Positions 1 to 10,384 of a stretch of 64,000 nt of DNA are shown here, piece by piece. Each line of letters begins with the position of its first letter. Position 1 is the first letter of the stretch. The position numbers were made by a program, and so were the translations under genes. This DNA is from Euphorbia lathyris. Lineage: Eukaryota > Streptophyta > Magnoliopsida > Malpighiales > Euphorbiaceae. The stretch covers positions 59,353,501-59,417,500 of the forward strand of contig NC_088918.1 of the NCBI RefSeq assembly GCF_963576675.1, written 5' to 3'. Under the pieces are notes generated by a model. It worked only from the letters and a program-made list of their open reading frames with translations, had not been told where the DNA came from and ran no database searches.

Positions 1-1335
1 GAATGATGGACCATAAAAGTTTGGTTTCTTACCAAGAGATTGTAGAAATTTCATTGATAGTAGTAGGAGGCAAAGGCTTGGTGTGGGCGAATCTGATGCA
101 ATAAACAAACTATTCTATGATTTGCAAAAGAAAGGTCGAGTTTTTTCTATTTGATCAATATAGATGATAAAGGAAGACTGAAGGATGTTTTGCGGATTCA
201 TCCATGCTCAAAGCCATCGTTTGAAGAATTCAATAATGTGGTGCGCTTCGATATAACTTATCTTGTTAACATATATAAAATGTTATTTGCGATGTTTGTG
301 AGTGTAAATCATCATGGGCAATCAATGATATTAGGTTGTGCTCTAATATTTAATGAAGATGTTAATCATTTCAAGTGTGCGTTCTCGACTTGGATTGGGG
401 CAATGAGATGAGAACCTCACATGATCCTTACAAAATCAATGTGAGAGCATAAAAAGTGCAATTAGAGTTGTACTTCCTAATGTAGCTCACTGATAAGTTT
501 AAGTACATTGTTGAGTATCAGAAAGTCATAAATGAGTTTAATGTGATAGTGTACGACAACAATTTCACATAAGACTTTGAAACAAAATGGAAAGGGTTTT
601 TGCATATCCATTGTTTATAATGCAGTAAGTGATTGTCGAACCTCTATAATGAGAGAGAAAGATGAGCTCCAATATTTCCCAATCATATTTTTTGGGCGAG
701 AATGGTTTCTACTCAGGGAAATGAAAGTATGCATGCATTATTTTGATGGATATGTAAATTCGATGTGTACACTTAAGCAATTTGTCGAGCAGTATGAGAT
801 TGCTATAATAGGCAAGATGTAGAAAGAGTTTAAGGTTGAATTGGAAAGCAAACACAAAGTCATAACGTGCAAAACTGATTTTGATTTTGAGAAACAGTTT
901 TAGGAAGCTTTCACAAATGATATGTTCGACAAAGTGCAGGTGGAGTTATCCAAGATGTTGTACTGTTTGAAAGCTTTCACAAATGATATGTTCGAGAAAG
1001 TGCAGGTGGAGTTATCCAAGATGTTGTACTGTTTGAAAGATTGATATGGGATGGAGAACAAAATAATGATGGGTAGAGAAGATGAAAATTTTGAATAGGC
1101 ATATAGAGAATTCATACCAAGGGGAATTGGAATTTACGGTCGAATATAGATAAGATGGGTAGCATTTTGAATGCAGTTGCAAGAAATTTGACTTCTACGG
1201 ATATCCTTGTATCCATATATTCAAAGTAATGAGTTACGGAGATGTAAGAAAAATTGATGAAAGATATATTAAGAATCGGTAGAGAAAGGACATACAACAA
1301 CGCCACACAACCGTTTCTCTCGGGAAGACTGATCC
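1..1335 (+). pseudogene. FAR1/FHY3-related (MULE transposase-derived) gene remnant
   Basis: Translated pieces in shifting frames match the order of domains in FAR1-related proteins. About 200-410 carries the MULE transposase core, including FVSVNHHGQSMILGCALIFN, followed by a TW..AM motif. About 720-820 carries the FDGYVNSMCTLKQFVEQYE block. About 1172-1216 carries a SWIM zinc finger with ligands C-x-C...C-x-H (CSCKKFDFYGYPCIH). Several stops and frameshifts interrupt it. One is a TAG at about 1279, where the family has the Trp of an RWT motif. The window edge cuts the 5' part. FAR1/FHY3 proteins are domesticated transposases acting as light-signalling transcription factors. From this sequence I cannot tell a dead host FAR1-related gene from a dead MULE transposase. 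No inverted repeats were found around it. Confidence 0.8.
904..1035 (+). repeat. 66-bp tandem duplication inside the FAR1-like remnant
   Basis: Positions 904-969 and 970-1035 are two adjacent copies of one 66-bp unit, differing at only a couple of bases. The length is exactly 22 codons, so the duplication would have kept the reading frame. It lies just after the FVEQYE block. The near-identity suggests it is recent compared with the decay of the surrounding pseudogene. Confidence 0.9.
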
Positions 1336-1718
1336 TTCGAACTTTCTCTATGTAAGTTTTTATCAATAGACATCCTTAGAGAAAACTATTTATCCTTGTA
1401 TCTTGCCCTTCGACAAACGTTGATAAGTTATTTATTTCCTTAAAATTTATGCCTTTAAAGCAGGCGAGCATCAATAAAAATAATTTCAATCCTAACTTAA
1501 AATCATTAACCTTGATCCATTGTCTTTTCCGGTTCTGATGATAACCATAATCTATCGTTTTGTTGGCGCCATAAACTCTAGAGAAACATTAAAAATTTAG
1601 CCCGCCGTTAATGAGACTGATGAAGTAAGACAGGAAAGAAAAAACACTAAAATAATCTGTATTAAGTGCACCCCGTTCAATCTCTTGCAGCAGTCTTGCA
1701 TGTTGCCATATCTCACGT
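1336..1718. other. Intergenic, nothing recognised
   Basis: AT-rich sequence between the FAR1-like remnant and the first hAT-like element. I see no coding region, repeat or RNA gene here. Confidence 0.5.
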
Positions 1719-3386
1719 TAGGGGTCTACAATGGATTAATTTTCTGTATTTGGGTTACAACCCAACTCATTAAAAGAAATAATTCATGGGTTGATTGTTA
1801 AAACCAACCCAACCCATTAAATATTGAACTTGAATATATTGGGTTGGGTTGAGCTGGGTTGGATTGGTTATTAATTTAAATAATTTCAAATATAAATTTA
1901 TATCTATTTAACATTTGACTAAATTAATGAACTTAAAAATATTTGTACCAAATAAAATGTAAATAACATTAATTTTTGAGTTAATTTTGAAAAAAAAAAA
2001 TTCATGTGCTTTCACATTTTCGTAGATCGGTACATGTGAGTTTTTTTTTTGCTCCAAAACAAATGACTTGACACCTTCAAAATAGAATGATATTTTCGAG
2101 ATTTTTTTACCTTTTCAGTTACTTTTTGATCCACTTTTTTTTTAATTCCATAATTTTTTGGAATTTTAGAAATTTCTCGAATTCTAGATTTATGGAATGA
2201 ATTTAGAATTTAAGATTTCCGAAATTCCAGAATTTCTAGAATTCCAGAATTTTTAAAATTTCAGATTTTTGGAATTCTAGAATTTCTAGAGTTTTAAAAT
2301 TTCCAGAATTTCCAAAATTTTAGAATTTCTAAAATTCCAGAAATTCCAAAATTCTAGAATTTCTAGAATTTCAGAATTTTTAAAATTATAGAAATTCTAG
2401 AACTTTCGAAATTCGATAGATTTTTAGAATTCGAGAATTTTAGAATTTCGAGAATTTCTAGAATTTCTAAAATTTTAGAATTTCCAAAATTCTAGATTTT
2501 CTTAAAGTGTAGATTTTTGAAATCCCAGAATTTCTTGAATTCCAGAATTTTCAAACTTTAATAATTTCTAAAATTCCAGAATTTTTGAAAATTTTGAAAT
2601 TTTAAAATTCTAGAGTTTTTAAAATCCCAGAAATCTGAAATTCTATAAAATTTTGGAATTTTAGAATTTCTGAAATTCTAAAATATCCTTAATAAGAGGC
2701 TTAAGTTTCTTCTTTGTTATAATTAAAATTTCGAATCTGTTTTACAAAAGTTGATCATTTATTGGGATAAGGTTCAATCTATCCGAGAATAAAAATAAAC
2801 ATATCTATAACGTTGATAGGTATGAGTAATTTTATCTATAAAGTTGACAGTTATGACCGATTTTATTCATAACGTTGTTAAGTTTGATCAAATTCATATA
2901 TTATTAAAAAACACAGATATTTTGTTTTTAATTTTCAATTTCAATTGCAAATCAGTTGATTCTAATTTTCAATGAAAACGTTTTACCATTTTTCTTGTTT
3001 TTTTTTTACCGTTTTTTCTATTTTTTTTCGTTTTTCAAGACTTTCACGTTTTGTTTCACTTTTTTTCTAACTTTTTATTTTTTCTCATTTTTTGTGCTTT
3101 TAAAATAAACAAAGTCTCCATTTGCACACACTTTAAATTACAATTTGTTATTTAACACTCTTAATTTAATATATGAATTATAATAATATTTTGTAATAAA
3201 CTTGTTTTTAAACGGAAAATATGAGAATAAAAAAATACATGCAAATATTTGAATAAAAATTCAACCCAACCTAATCAATTGATTCCTTACATGGGTTGGA
3301 TTTCAATCTAACCCATAGATAAAACCATTAGAATGAAAATACATGGATTGAGTTGAGTTGGATTGGTTAATTCTTGTACACCCCTA
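1719..3386. mobile_element. Non-autonomous hAT-like element, 1.67 kb, with 8-bp TSD
   Basis: The left end reads TAGGGGTCTACAA and the reverse complement of the right end reads TAGGGGTGTACAA, so the termini are inverted repeats. The flanks are TCTCACGT (1711-1718) and TCTCCCGT (3387-3394), an 8-bp target-site duplication with one mismatch, the size made by hAT transposases. Subterminal segments at 1740-1870 and 3260-3370 are rich in GGGTTGG/CCAACCC words. No transposase is encoded, so it would need a helper. Its centre is a degenerate A/T array, annotated separately. Confidence 0.8.
2150..2695. repeat. Degenerate GAATTTC/CAGAATTT low-complexity array
   Basis: About 540 bp built from variants of the words AATTCCAGAATTTCTAGAATT, closely spaced and often self-complementary (GAATTC, TCTAGA). 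It has no fixed period and no open frame. It occupies the middle of the hAT-like element and probably expanded by slippage. Confidence 0.75.
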
Positions 3387-4826
3387 TCTCCCGTGCATAG
3401 TGACACTTGATAAACGGGTGCCAAACATCTGTAAACGAGCCTCTGCAACAAGGAATTATTTTAAAGGTTGATCTTATACATGCTACAAGTATTCCAATCA
3501 CGGTCTTAAGTTCATACATATTAATAAGGCATTGTCTTTTACATATTCGCTTAAATAGTTTCAATTCAGGTTAAGTTCACAATATTTTGTAGAATTACGG
3601 TGATGAATAGTGGAATCTATACCTTATTTATCATGTACCATTTGAAACTAAAGTAAAAAGCTTAAATGTTCAATCAAACGAAACATTAAAAGAACATTAA
3701 CAATTTACTATTCCAAATAAGATATACATTAAAGATATTTAGAAAAATAAATAAATGACACCATCCTAAAGTTACATGGGAAAACTCTCCCTTCTTGGTG
3801 GATTAGTCACCATCTTCAGGTGGAAATAGATTGATCGAAAATCTACGTTTGAATATGTCGCCTTGACCTTTCACAAAAAGCAAACTTGATCCCGAGCACA
3901 TCTACAGATTCCAAACTCAACAGCCTTCTCCACCTCAATTTTTAATTTCTCATTTAGCTGACCATAGTAGCACTCAACTACTTAGCATCCATATTCAATT
4001 ATTGACATTATTATGTAGAGTGGACGACTTCTTCTTATCACCCCGAAATCACAAGTTAAAATAGCCACATTGTCTTTCTCCTCAGTCAGCAATTCTTTAA
4101 GACGCGCTACTTTGTCTTTCAAGGAATGAGACATGCCTTCATGGCAATTAAACGAACTAGGTAGCTTATCTCGTTCGGACCTCGCACGTTGAAAGTCCTC
4201 CTCCAACCTCTTATATTCCCTATATGGGTATGAATGATCTGCTCCCTTTCACGAATGACACTCTCAACTTTGTCTACCCAATAGGCCATTTGAAGAACCA
4301 ATTTTTCATTCTTTTTCACCTCGCCTTCAGCTCTTTTAGTTTAATTAAAAATGCATTATTCATTTTATGTGTGTTTGAAATAATATCTTTTACAATTTGA
4401 ATTAATATTTTTATATTTTTTTATAATCATATTATACATATCAAAACTGTTTTCAAACGGTGAAAAACACAAATTTCGAATGCACGTAAAACGAATAACA
4501 TTCTATTAATCGAGTTTTATGTTTAAAACTGATTTTTTTTAGCCATCATGAGTTTAACGTATAACCAAAAATAAAAGGTTAATAACTTAATATATCTAAA
4601 TAAAACATCAAATATTTAATAAACCAAACAAATGAAAGATTAGAGTCTCATAATGCTTGCCTTAAAAAACCCCAAAATGTCCTGCAATACAATAAGCACC
4701 CACAGGATTTACAATGCAATAAAATCTAAAATTAATTAGAGCATTTGACTTCCCCCAATTTCCAAAACAAAAGTCAATATCAAAATAAAGAAAATTTCAC
4801 CATTTGGATTGATTTTGTTGATTTAA
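3387..4826 (-). other. Intergenic with a degraded coiled-coil-like coding remnant
   Basis: Minus-strand frames between about 4325 and 3840 give charged, helix-prone text, for example LEEDFQRARSERDKLPSSF and DKVARLKELLTEEKDNVAIL. At least one frameshift (about 4205) and several stops break it. The composition suggests a decayed coding sequence with heptad-like character, perhaps from a mobile element. I do not recognise the family and name no function. The rest, 4326-4826, is AT-rich with nothing recognisable. Confidence 0.25.
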
Positions 4827-4857
4827 GGCCCTGTTCTTTATTACTTAATTTCAGTAA

Positions 4858-4940
4858 CAATCAGTTCAGTTCAGTTCAGTTCAGTTCAGTAGTAATCAGT
4901 TCAGTTCAGTTCAGTATTCAGTTTCAGTATTCAATAATTT
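4858..4940. repeat. (TTCAG)n subterminal array, left
   Basis: Runs of the pentamer TTCAG, interrupted by AGTAATCAG and TATTCAG variants. It mirrors the array at the other end of the same element. Confidence 0.9.
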
Positions 4941-5754
4941 ATCATTATTTATTATAATTATTATATATTATTATTATTTATATATAATTTATTATTATTA
5001 TCATTATTTATTTATAATTTCAGCAATTTATTATAATTATTATAATTTATTATATATTAATTTATCTATTTTCATTATAATTATATTTATATATAATTTA
5101 TGCTTTGTCATTATATATATTATCATTATTTATTATAATTATAATTATTTGGTGCAACTTATTTGCAAATTTTGCGAAAAGTAAATAAATATTATATTAA
5201 TACGTTTACATTACAATGCTCTAAAAAATTAACTGGCTCAACTACCTTAATATCTCAAATAGTGCAATTTTATCCCTAATATTAGAAGCCAATAGCAATT
5301 TTACCCTTAACATTGATAAATTGAGTCAAGATTTTGTATTCATATGAAAATTCATATTTAGACGTTAGGAGTAAAATAACCCCGGACCCAAAACGTTAAA
5401 GGTATTTTTGTACCTTAATACTTAATTGTAATAAAAAGTTAAGAGTGTGTATTCATATAAAAATTTGTATTTAATTTCATAGGCTTTAAATTATATATAA
5501 ATTTGTGTTTGTATGTAATTTATATTTTTAATTTAAATTAGACTCATTTTTATTTAATGTCATAGGATTTTATCGAGCCTAGATTTTATTTGATATTTAA
5601 TTTAGTTTAATCTTTAATAATATGTTTATTTATTATTGATATTATTTTTTTTGGTAGAAATATTATTATTATTATTGTTATTATTATTATTATAAGCTTA
5701 TTAATGTCCAATATTATCATTAAATTATTTTAAAGTCTAATATCATCATTATTG

Positions 5755-5905
5755 TTACGTTCGATTAAATTCGGTTAAGTTCGGTATCATTCAGTTAAGT
5801 TCAGTAGCATTCAGTTAAATTCAGTTCAGTTCAGTATTCAGTATCATTCAGTTCAGTTCAGTTCAGTAGCATTCAGTTCAGTTCAGTTCAGTTCAGTTTT
5901 TTTCA
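5755..5905. repeat. (TTCAG)n subterminal array, right
   Basis: Begins with degenerate words (TTCGGTTAAGTTCGG) and becomes perfect TTCAG repeats towards the terminus, in the same strand sense as the left array. The element ends are therefore inverted but the pentamers are directly oriented, which suggests slippage rather than one original palindrome. Confidence 0.9.
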
Positions 5906-6103
5906 GTAATAAAGAACAGAGCCTTAACTAGCTCACTGAATACTTAATTATTTATTGTTTTAATTAGAGAAATTGAAATAAAAGCTTATGTCATAAATGA
6001 ATGGTTGAATAATATTTGCAATAAAAAGTCTAAGATGTTACTTTTAAATCCATTATGTAAACTAAAACGCGGTATTCATTTTAATATCTAAGTAATGATG
6101 TTA

Positions 6104-6195
6104 GGCCCTGTTCTTTATTACTTAATTTCAGTAACAATCAGTTCAGTTCAGTTCAGTTCAGTAATCAGTTCAGTTCAGTTCAGTTCAATTCATTG
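6104..6195 (+). mobile_element. Solo left end of the (TTCAG)n element family
   Basis: Repeats the first 60 or so bases of the element at 4827 almost exactly (GGCCCTGTTCTTTATTACT, then TTCAG repeats). It is preceded by TTA, then runs into unrelated sequence after about 6195. No matching right end follows, so it is a truncated second copy. Confidence 0.75.
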
Positions 6196-6548
6196 ACTAT
6201 CACCATCATATCCCCCTTATATTATTATTTTATTATTCTTACGTCTCTTTTTTTTTTTCTAACACATAAAATATTTTATCATTTATTTGTCGTCATATAA
6301 AGCTCCTATTTATTCAATTAATTAGCTCTGAATATTAATCCAATTAAAATATTAATCATTTTATCCGAGATTGGAATTGTAGTTTTTTATAATTCCAAAT
6401 AAGGCTTTTAAAATTTATTTATAGATATATATTATATACGTAAAAGAGCTGTTTTTTAACTGTAAAAAATCCAAATTTCGAATGCATATAAAATAAATAA
6501 TGCGTTTAAAACTAACTTTTGATGTCATTAGGGGTTTACTGTGATAAT
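6196..6548. other. Intergenic, AT-rich
   Basis: No gene, repeat or RNA feature seen. Confidence 0.5.
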
Positions 6549-7058
6549 TAGGGGTGCACATGATCGGTTAACCAGTCCATTAACAAAAACCATTAACCAG
6601 TCCATTTAATTCGGTTAACCATATTTCGGTTAATATAAACTTCGGTCGGTTAACCTATATTTCGGTCGGTTAACCATTAGTGACTTTTCGTAGCAAATAT
6701 CACTTTACATCTATAATTATTCACTTTAAAATAAATATATAATTATTTAAATATTAAATAAAAATATGTAACTTCAAATTTAATTAACAAAATTGCCAAA
6801 ACAAATAAGTTTTAAGTTATTTTGATATTTTTAACTTAAAAATTAAATAAAAATATGTATATTTATAGATTGATAATTAAATTTCTACATATATTTATAC
6901 TAGTTTTATGTGCATTAATACATAATCGGTTTATTTTTCGGTTTCGGTTAACCATCGGTTTTTAAAATAAAAACCGTAAACTAGTCCATCGGTTACGGTT
7001 AACCTATTTTTCGGTTTGGTTTCGGTTTCGAAAATCGATTTTTCGGTTTTCCGGTTAA
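6549..7058. mobile_element. Truncated hAT-like element with CGGTTAACC words
   Basis: Starts TAGGGGTGCACATGATCGG, resembling the terminus of the element at 1719 and of many plant hAT-type elements. It is filled with the word TTCGGTTAACC and its variants near both edges (6565-6690 and 6930-7058). The expected inverted terminus (TGCACCCCTA) is missing on the right, so the copy is broken and no target duplication can be read. Confidence 0.6.
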
Positions 7059-8230
7059 TGATTGAAGTGAAAGATTAATGATTCAATTCACCTAAAGCAG
7101 AATGATCGGAAATTTCAAGATGATTTTTGTCTATTGTATTTGTTTATGGGTTAATTTCAAATAAGTGCTTTGTGGTTTCACATTTTTTGTATATCGGTAT
7201 CCATGGTTGGTAAAATTTTCATTTTTCTAAATTTGACCGATCATGATTTCAAAAAAAAAATTTTAAAAATTAAAATTGTTTAATATCATATTCACTATGG
7301 AATCAATTTTTTTTTTCAAAATCATAAACTTTAAACATTAACTTTCTATCTCATAAAAAAAATATCTAAATGACCTCAAATCTAAAAAGTTAAAAGAATT
7401 AAAGCTATTTAAAATGTCGTTTAATTCTTGAATTTTTTTATTTTTAGATTGTTATCCATCAAATTGAGAAAAATAAAGTTTTTGCTAACAACATATTGAT
7501 CTACAAAAATTTATTTGAAATTGACCGTTTATTTATTTATTTATTGAAAACTGATATATTCTGAATTCATGTTATTACCTAACCATGTACCAATACGCAT
7601 GCTTCATGTCATTATTATTAAATAAATAATGACTTAGTGCTTCACATCTTCATTATATCTATTTTTCTAATTATCTATTAGGAAATGACATATTACTATT
7701 CATATAATAATCTTACTTTTTTTAGCATATTCTGCCCAATGTCCATGAATCAGCCTTGTGCTATTCCAGAAGCAATGGTGTCATCTTCACTATTCCATAA
7801 CTAAAATAAGTTTTTAGGTTATTATTTGTTTAGAAAAATAAATAGTCAATACTTTTTAATCTATAGGGAGAAAGTGTAGATTTAGTTATATTATAATTGG
7901 AGATAATTGATTTAAACTCTACGTATAAAATAGTATAATATTAGCATTAGTTTTGGTTGTATATGTACACTAATACAACTTAAGTGAGTTAGGCGTGAAA
8001 TCAAATTAATGGAAAATAATATTTTGTTAGATGTGCCATTAATAGAGTGTGAAATTGCTTCTTCGGACAAAATGTTAATGTAAAATTGCATGACATGAAA
8101 TTTAAATTTGTTCTTATTACTCTTTTTGTGTACTTTTTATTATCTAAGCAAAGAAAAATTAAATTGGCTGTGATTTAAAACTATGCGAACTAAAATTAGT
8201 AAAGTAAAATGAGATTAAATTCAATTAATA
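7059..8230. other. Intergenic, AT-rich
   Basis: Contains poly-A and poly-T runs and short fragments similar to 2000-2060 (TTTCACATTTTCGTAGATCGG-like text at about 7170-7200). No coding region can be supported. Confidence 0.45.
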
Positions 8231-9045
8231 AAAACATAGAGATAGGCTTCCGCTAATCTTCGTCTTTAACTTCACTAAGAATCATATCCAAGTCTGTACA
8301 ATTAAACCTAGAGACAATGATTATTTACTAAGTAATTAATCTAACTTTGATCCAGTCAAGATGGATCCTATTTCTCATATAATTATTGTAGTTTGGTCTA
8401 GTCAAGAATAACGATGCAAAGAAAGCATTAAGTTTTAGTGAAATAACCCTAGATTTAATTCCTGATGATGCGGAACATTTCTTCAAGGGTTTGAGTCCGA
8501 GCAAACGAAGTCGGATGAGGAATGAAGTATGGACAAGCACGCAAGGAAAAGGGGCCCACATGACGTGCCAACCCTTCCAGACGCCGTGTGGATTAAGTTC
8601 TGGCACAAGGAGGTGCACGGAGAATTCGCGCACAGTCGTTGGCAGAAACTGACCCACACGCCGCATGGGTTAAGGGGCACGGCGTGTGGGGTGATTTCTG
8701 CACTTAAAATGAGTCTTGTGATACAGCTGCCAGATTTTGTCCCATTCCGGAAATTACTGTTTTACCACTCATATAATTACTCTTTTGCCATTTAGGATTA
8801 ATAACCTAAATGTCATTTGTGTATTCCTTCCCCATTTTACCCTTTTCACTATCTATTATGTTAACTCTAGTCAGACTTTTTAGTCTTTTACATTTTATTT
8901 TGGAGAGCTATATAAGCTCATTTCCTAAGGATATGCAACTTTTAATCAATCAAATTATATCTTTTTCTTTGTGAAGCTCTTGTTAAGGTTTCAACCTTCA
9001 ACAATGTGGGATCTATGATTTCCTACGGTTTAGTCTGTAACACCC
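8231..9045 (+). mobile_element. Probable LTR fragment with GC-rich palindromic block
   Basis: An island of higher GC (about 8520-8700) in AT-rich DNA repeats the words CACGCCGTGTGG and CACGGCGTGTGG and close variants. It is followed by a good TATA box (GCTATATAAGC at about 8907) and a T-rich stretch resembling a transcription-termination region. Such a layout is usual in plant LTRs. I could not find TG/CA ends with a 5-bp duplication or any internal region, so this is an inference from composition and layout. Overlapping open frames on both strands here are by-products of GC content. Confidence 0.3.
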
Positions 9046-9872
9046 GGAATTAACTCCTTCTTGTTTAGCTAGAGAAACTATGTCATTTTCCCTTTCACGT
9101 GACACAAGATATATAACATACATTTGTTTTCGTGTCGTTTGATGGTTTTTCGTGACAGTATTAAAATTATGTCATCTGAAAGCTTAACTACAAACACGCT
9201 CAATTCACTTGTGGCCTTACGATGATACAGTTTTGTCATCTAAAGAAAACGCATGTATAATTCAAAAGTTACTTAACCATCAGATGACACTTGTGATATA
9301 TGACTGTCATGGTTTTCAGAAAACAAAAAAGCGGTAAATGAAATTTAACTTAAGCAGCCAATTAAAACGGATCCCAAATTTAAGGCGCTCATAACGTTTG
9401 ACTAAAATTTCAGCTCATCTGTAAACCATAACCTAGAGACTAAATTAGGTTTCGCCTTCAACTCAGGCTTCGGCTCTCTCATCCCTCTCTTTGGCTATCT
9501 CTATGGTTGCTTTCTACATGCAAATAATTAAGACTGAGATAGAAACACGGTAATGGTAAGCCATATTTACTTTGTTCCTCGATGTATTAGAGTTTTATTG
9601 TTCCTTAATCTATCTTCCCCTCATCAGATTTACTCTTACGGATGTGGATTTCAACTGCTGGAATAAGAATCTATTAATTTTCAGACTTAACGTTGAAAAT
9701 GTTAGATCTCTCGCTTAGATACACTGATTTTACTGTATTCATTGTGAGATTCACTAATGAAAATAGTGGGTCTTTATCTTACAGGTGGGCAATATACTTC
9801 GTGATGCTATTGTGGGTGATGCTGAGATAGGTAGATCTTGCTCTTTTTATTTGCAAATATTATATATTAACA
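9046..9872 (+). other. Unclassified, possible captured gene fragment
   Basis: 9070-9350 has scattered TGTCATCT/AGATGACA words on both strands, resembling subterminal repeats of an old DNA transposon. At 9784-9832 the text TTACAG|GTGGGCAATATACTTC...GAGATAG|GTAGAT has acceptor-like and donor-like borders around a short open stretch (VGNILRDAIVGDAEIG). I do not recognise the peptide. It may be an exon fragment of a dead or captured gene. The MITE that follows abuts it. Confidence 0.25.
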
Positions 9873-10384
9873 GCTTAATATATCATTAGCCCCTTGAAGT
9901 TGTCCAAAAATATTGATTGGCCCCTGAACTTTCAAAGCGTCCTAATAGCCCCCTCAACTTGCATAACATGTTCAGTTAGCCCTATGAACGTGCGCAAAAT
10001 GTAATCAATTGATCACTCGGTTGTAAAAAAAATAAGTTAAATGAAAAAGATGTATTGCACGCATCTTAAAAAAAAGTAAAACAACCAAGATCATGGTATG
10101 TGGTTCTAATATTAGAGAAGATAAGTTTTATAGTTGAAAAATAATAACTTCCTTTTTAATCTATTTTTGAATTGCGTAATAACATTTTAAGATGCATGGA
10201 ATGCATCTTCTGTATTTAACTTACTTTTTTGTAATCGAGTGATCAATTGATTACATTTTACGTAAGTTTAGGGGGCTAACTGTACATTTTATGCAAGTTG
10301 AGGGGGCTATCGAGACACTTTAAAAGTTCAGGGGGCCAATCAACCTTTTTAGATAAGTTCATGGGACAAATGATGTATTAAGCC
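9873..10384. mobile_element. MULE-type MITE, 512 bp, perfect 10-bp TSD
   Basis: Flanked by identical TATATTAACA at 9863-9872 and 10385-10394. The ends form long inverted repeats: the left begins GCTTAATATATCATTAGCCC and the right, reverse-complemented, begins GGCTTAATACATCATTTGTCC. Pairing continues for well over 100 bp on each side (GATCAATTGATTACATTTT near the centre), so the element can fold almost entirely into a hairpin. A 9-11 bp duplication with long inverted repeats is typical of Mutator-like elements. It encodes nothing. Confidence 0.88.

Larger units (their letters stand above)
4827..5923. mobile_element. Non-autonomous TIR element with (TTCAG)n ends, about 1.1 kb
   Basis: The left end starts GGCCCTGTTCTTTATTACT and the right end, reverse-complemented, starts GGCTCTGTTCTTTATTACT, an almost perfect terminal inverted repeat of about 19 bp. 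Both ends sit against TTAA (4823-4826 and 5924-5927), so the target duplication is TTAA, or TTA/TAA inside it. Just inside each end are arrays of the pentamer TTCAG. The interior is AT-rich with no ORF. A three- or four-base AT target could fit PIF/Harbinger-like or other superfamilies, so I leave the superfamily open. Confidence 0.75.

Noticed and set aside
4745..4957. Open frame with repeated SSVQFSSV text
   Set aside because: It only translates the TTCAG pentamer array.
8328..8795. Three overlapping frames on both strands near 8.5 kb
   Set aside because: They coincide with the GC-rich palindromic block of a probable LTR; no known domain is visible.
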